DNA of 64,000 bases from Gorsachius magnificus (Eukaryota; Chordata; Aves; Pelecaniformes; Ardeidae): contig CM067087.1 in assembly GCA_034008185.1 (NCBI GenBank), positions 41,806,590-41,870,589 of the forward strand, in the 5' to 3' direction. A program made the position numbers and the translations under genes. The notes under the pieces are model-generated. The model searched no databases, was not told where the DNA came from, and worked only from the letters and a program-made list of their open reading frames with translations. Shown piece after piece: positions 41,510-51,985 of the stretch. Within the stretch, counting starts at the first letter, position 1. Every line of letters starts with the position of its first letter.

Positions 41510-42733
41510 TCAGAGAGAAACAATTGTCCTCAAAAACTCCATCAGTAAATTAAATGTATGGCACAGCACATCCGCTATATTCTGCAAATGGGTGCAGAAA
41601 TCTTGATAAACAAGCAGCACGAATTCCGTGATATAAGTGGGAGTAGCTTTGATTACAACTGACGATACCGGTTTGTGAAATGAAAACACAGTTACCACCA
41701 TTATTATAAAAAGAAGCAGGACTGCTAAAGGATTTACAGCCTGGAAGAGTTCTTTAGATTCTCTGCCTTCCCTTCCGCTGCCTTTGCTGTGTAACTTCCT
41801 TTTCGGAATCAGTTTTATTTTTGGAGTGAGGATCTTGTTGATCTGACCAATTTCAGTTTTAGACCACACATCTTTCAAGAGGTGCCCAATCCTTGGATAA
41901 ATCTCCACAGGTTTAACATCCGGCAGTTGCTTCTGTTTCAAAGCTTGTATACGTTGATGCATATCGTCCACCTTCTCAAGAAAAATAAGCGGGGACTCTT
42001 CTTTTTGAATAGCTGTATTCAGTGACATTAATTCCAGCTGCTCTTCCCTTATTCTTTTCAACTTCTCAATGAGAGGCTGATATTCTTCCAAGACCTGTGT
42101 GTTAATTTCATCCAGCGCAGTCAGCAGAGCTTGTTTTTTGTGCTCCAAGGTATCGCTCAATTTCTTAAAATACCGTACTACTACTTTTTTATCATCCTGA
42201 ACCATGCTTTCACAGTGGGACTTCTGTTCTTTCAACTTTTCAATAAGCAAACACACATCACTCCAGTGTTTATCAGTTAGCTGCTCGAGAATTTTTCCAG
42301 AAGTCTCCTTTTCTTTTATGTAGGCACTTTGAAGGTCATCTATGGGATGACCGTTGTGTTTTCCTATTGTAAGGCAATGGCCACACACCAATTTTCGATC
42401 CAAAAGACAGTAAACATTCAGCGGTTGCCTATAGTGTTCACTGCAGGTCGCAACATCAGAGTGATCTTCCTGCTGGTATTTTTCAATAATAGCTTTCAGT
42501 GCAAAGTTGACAGGCAACGATTCGGTACCAGCAGCAGGGATTTCAACAATACTCCTACAGTTAGGACACTTCAGAGGAACTCTCAAGGGTCTCCAAATGG
42601 AAAAGTTGCTTGACAGCTGAATGACACCTTCCAGACAGTTCCTACAAAATGTATGGGAACAGGGCAGAACACGTGGATCCTCAAATATGCTATAGCAAAT
42701 GGAACATGTTAGTTCTTCCTCAAAGTGATGCAT
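41510..42733 (-). CDS. TRIM59: TRIM59, RING-type E3 ubiquitin ligase with C-terminal membrane anchor
   Basis: TRIM59 is a tripartite-motif E3 ligase anchored in the endoplasmic reticulum membrane and linked to innate-immune signalling and proliferation. The protein here has 407 residues, against about 403 in human, in one coding exon as in other vertebrates. The RING C3HC4 ligands are C10, C13, C25, H27, C30, C33, C56 and C59. The B-box 2 ligands are C97, H100, C109, D112, C117, C120, H126 and H129. A coiled coil spans about 140-270, and one hydrophobic segment (336-352, LAVLLLFIIMVVTVFSF) is the membrane anchor after a basic stretch. The ATG lies 3 bases inside the exon, after the acceptor TTTCGTAG/GAC, which fixes the start. 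All zinc ligands are intact. The gene converges on SMC4. Confidence 0.97.
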   Translation of the reverse strand: MHHFEEELTCSICYSIFEDPRVLPCSHTFCRNCLEGVIQLSSNFSIWRPLRVPLKCPNCRSIVEIPAAGTESLPVNFALKAIIEKYQQEDHSDVATCSEHYRQPLNVYCLLDRKLVCGHCLTIGKHNGHPIDDLQSAYIKEKETSGKILEQLTDKHWSDVCLLIEKLKEQKSHCESMVQDDKKVVVRYFKKLSDTLEHKKQALLTALDEINTQVLEEYQPLIEKLKRIREEQLELMSLNTAIQKEESPLIFLEKVDDMHQRIQALKQKQLPDVKPVEIYPRIGHLLKDVWSKTEIGQINKILTPKIKLIPKRKLHSKGSGREGRESKELFQAVNPLAVLLLFIIMVVTVFSFHKPVSSVVIKATPTYITEFVLLVYQDFCTHLQNIADVLCHTFNLLMEFLRTIVSL

Positions 42734-42736
42734 GTC

Positions 42737-45700
42737 CTACGAAAGAAAAACAAAGAGAAAACACACTTTAATCTCATTTTAGAATCAACTCATTTAAAAT
42801 CATTTTATTAACCTAAGTTCCTCAGCATGACACTTAATGACCAGTAACACTCGTAATTTATTGCTAAGGGGAAAAAAAGACAAAACCAGAATGAAAGCGA
42901 GCAACAGTTTAAAGATTTCGGCACATTATAACCTGCACTTATGATCTAGGTGACTACACACTGTTCACCCATATCCAACTTCTGCCTTAAAAAGCTAGGA
43001 AAAGCAGCAATCTGCTACTAGTATTTTTTACAATGGGAAACAAGAGTGATAAAAATTAGAACTAAAGTTTCTAAACAACCTAAGAATCATGAAAATTTTC
43101 TCCCACTATGAGTAACATTTTCAACGTAAGAACAGAACAGTAAGTACAGAAACTTCTTTTTCTCCCCTAACTTTTTTCAAACGTTACTTTTGTAATATAA
43201 ATAGCCATTTGAGTACTAATCAGTCAAATTTACTAAAAGCTACCTCTAGGTTCTGGCACAAATGAGAGTCTAACTCAATGGCCCTTAAACACAATACCAC
43301 CAACAGTAATTAGACTCGTGGTGTTATTCCCGGATTACTTTAAGCACAAAACTAAAAAACTAACTTTCATTTTCCATCCTTTGTAACATTGCCTTGTTTT
43401 TCTTTGCCAGCTTAGTGAAATCACACTGTAAAGTCACAAAAACCAATAACTCTAATGCCAATTTTCAGAATAAATCATAATTGTTTTTTATTCTGTAAAA
43501 AAAATGAGGAAATTAGTGCAAACTTTCCGTATCTTTGAGTCACGTTTTCCTGTCCCCATCATCAGTTCTAGTCAACTCTGTAGACTTTGCTACACCACAA
43601 AAAGAAACTGTCCAAGCATTTAGTAACAATGACTCTCAATTTAGGGCCTAACGCTAAATCTGAAAACAATAGCATGCAGCTGCACGAAGTGCTAGTGAAC
43701 CTCTGTTTGATTCAGTCAGGAAGATAACTAGCTATGAGATGTTTTCAAGGAGACTATTTTATTCAGATGTGCCCTCCTAATCTTTTTAATGCATTAACAT
43801 ATTTTTGCATCAATCTATCAGCATTTCTCATTGACACAGAATTAAAAAAAGTCTGATTTATTTTAAGCAAATCTACTTAAAAGGAATGGAATTGTTAAGA
43901 ATACTCTCCTTTGAAAATAAAGCCTTAAATTGCATTTGAAATCATGAAAGCCATTAAGGATTAAACCTGGCACTAACTAATAAACAATTTACAATAAATA
44001 AATGAAGCAGCATTGTTCCTGCAAAAGGCACAGAGCTAACCTGATGCAAGTCAGACCCTGGTTCTTTGAGAGTTAAATATCTCTGAACAGAGAAACCTAT
44101 TCTGGTTGTACAGAAATAAGCCTGGCTTATCTCACTTTATTGAGACAGGCTTGTACAGCAAAAAGTGAAAGTGTTCAGCGAAGTCCGATCAGATTTCTTT
44201 TGCCCTGTAAAACCAGACTGAATAATAATTAAAACAAAGCAAAGCAAAACAAAACCTAATGGCTGCCGCCACCCGAAAAATCAAGTTCAATTCAAGGAGG
44301 TACTTATGTTGTTTTTTGAGCAAGTCAAACAATTTCAATTCATTCAGCTTTTAAAAAAGATAAAAATCTACCCAACACTCTTCAGGTCATTTCTGCGGCT
44401 AATTAATACAAAATGTTGGTTCACACAATTTAACTGCACTTTTTAAAGAGACCTTGACAACAGTTGGAAGAAAAGCTGCTAGAGACAGACATAATTCTTG
44501 AGAACTACCCTTTAAAAGAAGCATTATGAAGTGTGTTAGCATTTATAACTAACTAGTGTATTCTCCTAGTTAATGAGAACTACTATCAAGTACTACAGAC
44601 ATTTAGCAAAAGACATTCACAACGCTTTGACGCTAAACTTACTTTTGCGCTGCACTGTTCTCAGTAAAGACCATGAGGTATTTCTCTTTTTACTGGAGAG
44701 CCACAGACCTTTATTTTCCAGCTTTTCCAATCAGCCCCTGTGGCAATGGTAGGTTCTTTAGGTCTATATATTAGTAATCTCATATTTCTACATGATGTTT
44801 CAGACACTGAAACTAAAGAAATGTATCAGTAACGAAAGGAAGCCAAACAACAAATCTACTCCATTGTCTAGATAAATTATTTTTTTGAGAATTAATTTCC
44901 ACAGGAAATATATTTAAAGGTTTTATTTTATATACATATATATTTTAAAAGTAATGAATCTCAGGAATGTCACTTTCACTTAAACAAAAGAAAAAATCAG
45001 TTAAGTTTTTGCTCATGATTAGAAAAGACAGAATCCTTCGTAGGTACTCTCATTCATTATTTTCTCTTATGTAGATATGAAATGAATATAGGTTTTAAAA
45101 AAACCCACTATTTTTTCCTAAATCTAGGGCTGTAGTTCTCTTCAAAGGAACTGTTACAGGAGGGAAATTTTCTTTATAAAGAACACACATCTAGCTTACC
45201 TGAGCTATATAAAGGGCAAGATAAAATTAATCTTCAAAAAATTGTTTTAACTGCAAAGTAGTTGCTTCCTACCATAAAAACAAAGGAGCAACTTTACAAA
45301 ATTTTTCTTAGCTCTATCATGAATCACACCTCACCCTCTGCAGGAGTAACCCCCCAACCAGGCAGTGCCTCCCCCAGCAAACCCAGGCCCCTTGCCAGAA
45401 GCCCGCACAGGTTAAAGCTGCAACAAGCCAGCCAGCCAGCCCGGAGGCCTGCGGTTGCTTCAGGGCCATTTCATAACATGCGTAGCCGCTAGCCAGAGGG
45501 ACTGAAATTCCCATTTCCACAGAAATTTACCGCCCTGTTTCCCAGGCAACTGAGAAATGTAAAGAGTGACAGCAGTTGCCTGCTAGAGAGTGGCTCTGGA
45601 AGGCCAGGCGGGCCACGCTAGGGCAGGCGCCTCGGCTCTGGGCATGGGTCGGGGCTGCGTGGGGCCTCCCAGGCACCTCCAGGAAAAACGGCACTTCATT

Positions 45701-48012
45701 TCTTAGTTATTATTCATCAACTTCAAAACAGTATTCAGAATACTAACGTCGATCTTTGCTATAGGCACCTGTGAGTTTTTTCATTTATTCTAGACAGCTA
45801 CTCCAGAGTTGTGCTGGGGAAGCAAAAGGTAGAAATCCCAAAATCCACTTTCATCCTGCACTGGATGGAGGAAATAATCTACACGTGAACAACAGTGGAA
45901 GTAAATCAGCAGATGGTTATCAGAGCGACTGGGGACACCAACTAAAAGACAGAGAAGCCCCAACATCACAGAGTTAAGCAAAGAGAAAGGAAAACTCTTC
46001 CAGGAAAAAAAAAAAGTAAAGTAGCAGGAAGCTGGTAAATGCTTTCCTGCACGGAACAGATACTATTCCTTAAGTGTTCCAAAAAACTGTGGTAGCAAAC
46101 GTGTGTGTGCATATACGTATTTATCATAAGAGTCACTCAATATAAGCAAATTACAAACTAGAAGGCATTTTAAAAATTCAAAAGGGTAACTGCGCCAGTG
46201 ACACAGTGAGTTTCAGAAATCTTCCAGCAACAGGCCTGCTAAGTGGCTATAATTTTATCCTCTTCTAATTAGTGACACTGTAGATGAGGTGAAAACACGT
46301 AACACAGCACACCTCTATTACAGTTTATCTGCCAGAGCTTTCAGTTAAGCAGATCAAAGCAACGTTGTGCATTCCTTGATGCCAGTCTGTTCCTCACCTA
46401 GCCACCAGGCCACCGCTCATCCAGCTAATTATGCTGGACGTTGTTTAGAAACAATTTTATCTGGATTACAGCATACGTCAGTGTTTAGGTAGATAAATAA
46501 TTGCTTTATAGCAAAAGCCAGCCGTAACAAGCCGATACACCCCATTCTACTCTGGAGGATTTTAAAAGGCGAATTTGGCATGGGGTAACAGTTGTGACAG
46601 CCTAAAGAAGGAGTGACAAGGGGCACTTAAGGCAGACCGTCCCCAGGCACCGGGTGCTGCCAGGCTCCTGCTGCCCACCCCTGTGCCCCACTGCCAGGAC
46701 AGAAACCGGCGTCTGCCCTCTCCCGAAGGACGCGGGCACTGTAACACTCAACTCGACTTTCAATACCGTACTGCACTTAAACTAAATCCATGTCAGAAAT
46801 GCTGTTGCCCCATCCTGTAGTGGTCCATGAAGCCCTCCTGTAGCACCAGCATAAAAGCTCAAGTTTGTGTTGTACAGAACTAAAAGATTAAATGACATTG
46901 TGGGCAGTGTTTTCCATTTATAAGTCACCTTCCTGGTAAAGGGTGACAGAACTTTTTAAAAAAACCAGAAGGCCGAGGTGCAGCTCCAGTGTTTGTCGAT
47001 GCATCAAAAGGAACAGAACCTGCTACACTCCAGGTTTGCTGGTTAAAACAACAGGCCAGGCACCAGACATCAGGAGCAATGGCTTGACCTTAAACCTTTC
47101 TGTTCCAGCCCGTTTCAGCTGTACTACTTTACCCCATGCCACAAATATCCCATGCCCAAGTCACAGCAGTTCTCAACCAGGGATGTTCTACCCCTAATTC
47201 CTATTCCTACCACAGCTACCACACCACCATCCCGGGTTTTTACATGTTTCTTATGTCCTGAAAGGAGATAAGCACAGCTGAGAAGCCCATCTAGTTTCTC
47301 TGTCAAGCTGACCTGACAATTCCCTCCTGTATAACCCTCCTCCCTATCTGCTATTACAACAAGCTTCCACAAGTTGCCACATTCAAAAAACAACTGTACT
47401 GCTCTGTCCTTTCTACGCTCCTATTCCGCTGCCGAGATTTGCTCTCCATCCCTTATCTCCTGAACTCTGGCAGAGCTCCTGGGCTTGAGCACCCACCCGC
47501 TCATCATCTGCCTCTCAGCATCGGGCAGCACAGCCAGGGAAAGGAAGGCAACACCCTGACCTGCAGATCCTCAGACAATTCGGCAACTAGTAACGATGGG
47601 AACCGTGCCTGTATCAGCAGCTGGGGAGAGGGATCAACGCTAGCACCAAAGCATGGCTAAGGTTACAGAGACGGAAACGCGCGTAGCGGCCGCGGAAGAA
47701 GCGCTCAGGTACGCGACACCTGAGCCCGGAGATGCCTCCTGGTGGCAGCGGGTGCCCCAGGCCAGCGGGGCCGGCCGCCGGCAACCCGAGCACCACGCAG
47801 CCGCCACGGCGGGAGAGGGCTGATTGGAGCGGGGGGAAGCGGCCATTCGGACGCCGGCCGCTCCCAGGGCGGCTTCCCCTCAGAAGGCCGCGCCAGGTCC
47901 CGCCCTCACCGAACACCTCCCGGCGCGGCTGTCACACCGGAGACCGGGGGACACGGGCTGCCCCGCTCCCGCAGCCGCGCTGCCTGCCAGGCACCCCCAC
48001 CCCGTAACCTAC
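42737..48012 (-). other. TRIM59: TRIM59 5'UTR intron (5.3 kb)
   Basis: The acceptor is at 42737-42738 (AG on the minus strand, preceded by a T-rich tract). The best donor is CAG/GTAGGT at the edge of the CpG island (GT at 48011-48012 on the minus strand). The intron has AT-rich unique DNA in its downstream half and a GC-richer patch at about 45.3-45.7 kb. I recognise no other gene in it. Additional small 5'UTR exons cannot be excluded. Confidence 0.6.
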
Positions 48013-48330
48013 CTGGGCGCTCCCTCCGCCGCCCCTCGGCGCCCGCCCCCCCCCCCGGCCCCGGGCCCCCCCCCCCCGGCCGCCCGCGAAACGGGCGGCG
48101 GGGCGGTTCCGCGCGACCGTTAACGGCCGCCCCGCGGGCGCCCCCCGCGGCACCACCCCCCGCACCCCCGGCCCGCTGGAGCTTAAAGAAAGGGGGGGGG
48201 GGTGGTTTGTCCCTCACGCACTGCCCGAGTTCTCAAGGTGAGGGGAAAGACCGGGACAGGGCCCAAAGCAGGAGAAGTGATGCCATCACCATGGGTAATG
48301 AAAGGGAACACCTTGGTATACAGCTGCGTT
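47640..48330. promoter_or_regulatory. CpG-island promoter of TRIM59
   Basis: Dense CpG and C/G runs appear abruptly in an AT-rich region, including GCGCGTAGCGGCCGCGG near 47679 and long C runs at 48045-48078. It is the only such island in the window. TRIM59 is expected to start here on the minus strand. A good plus-strand donor (CAAG/GTGAGG at 48238) suggests divergent transcription too. Open frames across the island are proline/arginine-rich artefacts of the composition. Confidence 0.8.
48013..48200 (-). other. TRIM59: TRIM59 noncoding first exon (3' edge supported, 5' edge estimated)
   Basis: A strong donor (GCGCCCAG/GTAGGTTAC on the minus strand) inside the CpG island would end the first exon at 48013. 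The transcription start is not marked by a TATA box, as usual for CpG promoters, so the outer boundary is a guess. Confidence 0.5.
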
Positions 48331-49514
48331 TCCTTCTCTGCTCTTTTGCACAATTTCTGTAATCCGCATCTTGCCGACCTGATTCTTCTTCACAACTCGG
48401 GGAGAAATTCACCCTGAAGCTGGAAACCGAAAGACATAAAACACTTCCGACATCTATAAAAATAAGTGTAAGTGGTAACGTGCAGTTTCAATTTCAGCAT
48501 GTTTACCTACGTTGGCTACTCAAGACCAAGTAGGGTAAGTGAAGCAAAACTGCTGCTGCCATAAATTACAATTGGGCTACTGTAATGAAGAATATGGAGT
48601 TCATCCTGCTGAGCAAAACCCAAGATTGCAGTGGGAAGCAACTGGATCAGGACTATGGTTACTGGCAGTGTTTTACTGACATCTGCAACACGGGTACAGC
48701 TCAAGATTTTATCAGTTGAGTACCCAGTGTTGTGTAGACCTTTTTCTTACTTCAGATTATTCCACATGTATTTACAATTCATCAAACTACACTAAAACTG
48801 TAAAGTTAAATCTCAGATGCTACTTCTAGAGTGACTTTGAAAGAGAAATTAAATTCATTTAATGTTGTAATGTAAATCATAAAACATCATCATTCAAAAG
48901 TTACCTGAACGTGTCTTGAACTGGTTCTTAGATGATCTTATACAAATATCTGGGAAACATCTGGAATAATAGACCTCACACTCTAACTTTAACCATTGCA
49001 GTTTAGCTGATGGTTTACAATACTACATGAAGCTGCAATTGGTCTTTTTTGTGTGTGAAACCTATCTTTTGATGTCAGTTACACTGCTTTAGTTTTGAAT
49101 ATTTAACAATTCTAACTGAAGTTTTTTGTATGCTATCAAGTTGAAGTTTTTCAACTTTTCAGCCTTAACAAGTTGAAATAGTGCTTTATCACTGTAGTTC
49201 CACTGGTGGCAGTACAGATGCTGCAATCTAAGTGGTTTGCTCAAAGCAAACAAGTTTTCTAAAAACCACATACATTTTTCAACTCTTATTGTTTCTGATT
49301 TTTGTTACAAAAAATAAAAATCTGTTGGCTGTTGATTACTTTTTGCTACCCAAATCTACAGTCTCTAATACATGTTCCTCACCATCATGCCTCTGTGTAC
49401 ACTGGCTTTCAACAGAGTCCACACCTAGAAGGCAGGTTGATAAAATTGTTATTTTTGCTACCAAAAGGAGTACGGTAGGAGGAATTAAAAACATACCTGA
49501 TTTTTTTTCTTGAT

Positions 49515-49532
49515 GGGGGGGGGGGGGGGGGG
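49515..49532 (+). repeat. G18 homopolymer
   Basis: Eighteen consecutive G bases follow a T9 run and TTGAT. Such tracts can form G-quadruplexes, slip in replication, and are prone to sequencing error. Confidence 0.85.
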
Positions 49533-49599
49533 AACAGATGGGGGACACATAGAAAAATACTTTAGTGACACTGACTTATTTGCGTGGTTTTTAATAGGA

Positions 49600-50640
49600 A
49601 TGTCATGTAGGATTTGACCTATTAACTGGTAGCTCTAGAATTTGGGAGCGTTTGTTTCCGGATGGGCCCGATTGCAGGACTTGGGATTACGGGATTCCTG
49701 GGCATATAGCTCTGGTTTTACCTCAGGGCACAGCACATGCCCTCAAGCAGGGCTAATTGCTTCTCTCCCTTTTTGAGTACAGCCCTTCTCCATGATGCAT
49801 TAACCCAACAAGCCAGCGAGGCTGCCTGCAGGCTCGGGAGGAAGGAGTCTGTCCACAACAGGCCCCAAGCATCCGCACTGTCTGATGGCAATGAAAGGAC
49901 AAGGGTGGTGAAGGGGCAACCTGGAGGCAGCTGTAGCCCAGTGCTTATCCCTCAGGATAACGTGCACAGCTGCAAGCCTACCCTAGCTGGGTCATGGTCC
50001 AAGGTACATCAACCAACTTCTTGCTAGGGACCACCTGGCTCAGCTGCCCTGTTCACTGCCAGCAGCCACAAGCTCCAGTCTCTGGGCACTGACAAGGCAC
50101 CACATCTGTACTGTGCAGCAACTTTGGCCCTTCAGCCTCTCCTCAGCCTTTGGCTCAAGCTGCTGCTTGCACCCTCGCAGCCATTGCAGCTGGCTCAAGC
50201 TGCAGTGCCTTGGCACAGCTCAAACCCCCTGTGACTCTCTGCCTTGCCAGGATCAAGAAGCAAGACAAACCCCTGCCCTACAGATGAACAAGATGGCACT
50301 AGCGACATGCATGGCTTCCCTTCTTCATTGAAGGAGAGGCTGGACTCTTAAGCAAGAAGCAGCATCTGCAAGGAAAGTGACCTCCAGACAGAGGAAGGCC
50401 TTTCCCAAGCAAAGCTCAAATCCACAGTCTCCTTATCTACAGGAGACAGCTGGCTCCAAAATGGAAGAGGCATATTCCTTCAAAACAGGAAAGAGAACAT
50501 GAGAAAGAGGTTTCCCATGAATAAAGGAAAAGGCTAACTGACATAGGGAAGAACTCTTCCCAGAGACACCTGACTACATTCATTGCCTCACGAGGCCTGC
50601 TCAGGCAACTATCCAGACACCACACAGCAAGAGATTTATC
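49600..50640. other. unclassified block with shifted base composition
   Basis: Between AT-rich flanks, about 1 kb becomes visibly richer in C and G, with many CTG/CAG words and the phrase GGCTCAAGCTGC occurring twice near 50.15-50.2 kb. There are no long open frames, splice-bounded exons or known repeat ends that I recognise. It could be an old transposable-element insertion or an unannotated noncoding exon cluster. Confidence 0.35.
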
Positions 50641-51985
50641 CAGAAAGCCCTATGAATTAGAAAGCTTCAGTAAAATTCTTACTTCGCTATAAGAGACTTA
50701 GTATGTTGAAAAACAATTCTTTCCTCAAAAAAAACAGGGTTTGGAGAAACATTAGATCCTTCTTTACTTGAGAACAGGACTTAGATGTCTTAAAAGATTT
50801 TTCTAAAAGAAGGTAATGTCATCTCTGGGAGAGATGCCATAGCAAAGTGAGGGGGAAAAAAAAGCTTAAGTCCAAATACTTGCTTACCTCTAAAATTAGA
50901 GATAACTTAATTACAAAATTAATTCCAAAATAATGGTTCTTTAAAGAACCAATTTCAGTTTAGGTTTGCTTAGATTTGCGGAACCTAAACCAGTTAATAA
51001 TTAAAACAGCATGTACTTCTTATTCTGGCTTTAGTTCCGTGCTGGGGCAATCCTGCATATTGGTAATGTTACAGTAGGATTGCAGGAATATTTGACATAT
51101 TTGTTTTGCAAATACATAGTCCAAACATGGTGTATTTCTTTCTCAAGCTGTGTTCCTTCATTATATATTCCATTTGACTATTCCATCTGTCCCACAGTGG
51201 AAGTTTTGCTAACAGCATTCATTTGGTTTATTCACATGCTCAAACTATTCCCAGGAATACATCACAGGACAGTACAAGACTACAGGTGCAAGGTATCTTG
51301 TTATAGCTTGGAATAACATAAAATATGAGCAATACAGAGCTATTCTGTTTTGCTATGTAAATAATCAGTACATCTTAGATTGTTGGTTTTATAGGAGTTT
51401 GGGGTAAACTGGGAAAATTCCCCCTTTACTTTCTACCACCTTACAGTTCAATCCTCTCAAGCCAGAAGACTGTCTTAGTTAAAGTTACCAGGTTTTAAAA
51501 AGTGGCTTGCTCTGTCAAAGCCATTCTTTAAATCATGACCTTGCCCTTAATTACAAGTGGACAGATCCCAGCCAGTTGTGCTCACCCTGCCTGCTGATGG
51601 GCCCTACATACCCTTGTTTCTGCATACTGTGTGGTTTCTGAATTACATTCCTTACCCCCTGCCTCCACTTCTCACCCAGCTAGCAGTTTCACAATTTGGG
51701 CCAGTCTGCATCTACCACAAAGGTCCATCCACCTCCCTTCTGCTCAAGCAGCCATGTGGGCTCAAAGAACTAGCTGAAAACTAACCCAGAAAATAACTTG
51801 TTTTTCAGAGAACGGATCCATTGGCTGGAGGATTATGCCACATAACAGGTCATTATACCAGATGGGTCATTACTAAACAACCTGCTGTGGGTATGTCAAG
51901 ATGAGAGCACATTTCATAAAAAGTCAGAGATGAACAGAATGTGTGCATTCACTGACAGAGCAGCAATCCACTTTCTATCACACAG

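Larger units (their letters stand above)
48331..51985. other. intergenic region between TRIM59 promoter and KPNA4 3' end
   Basis: No gene is recognised. The region includes AT-rich unique DNA (48.4-49.5 kb), a T9 and G18 run pair at 49.5 kb, a GC-shifted block at 49.6-50.6 kb, and AT-rich DNA to 52 kb. Part of the right end could belong to a longer KPNA4 3'UTR. Confidence 0.5.

Noticed and set aside
47742..48362. 206-codon plus-strand open frame and several overlapping ones across the CpG island
   Set aside because: Extreme C/G content suppresses stop codons in all frames. The products are proline/arginine-rich with no domain, and frames on both strands overlap.
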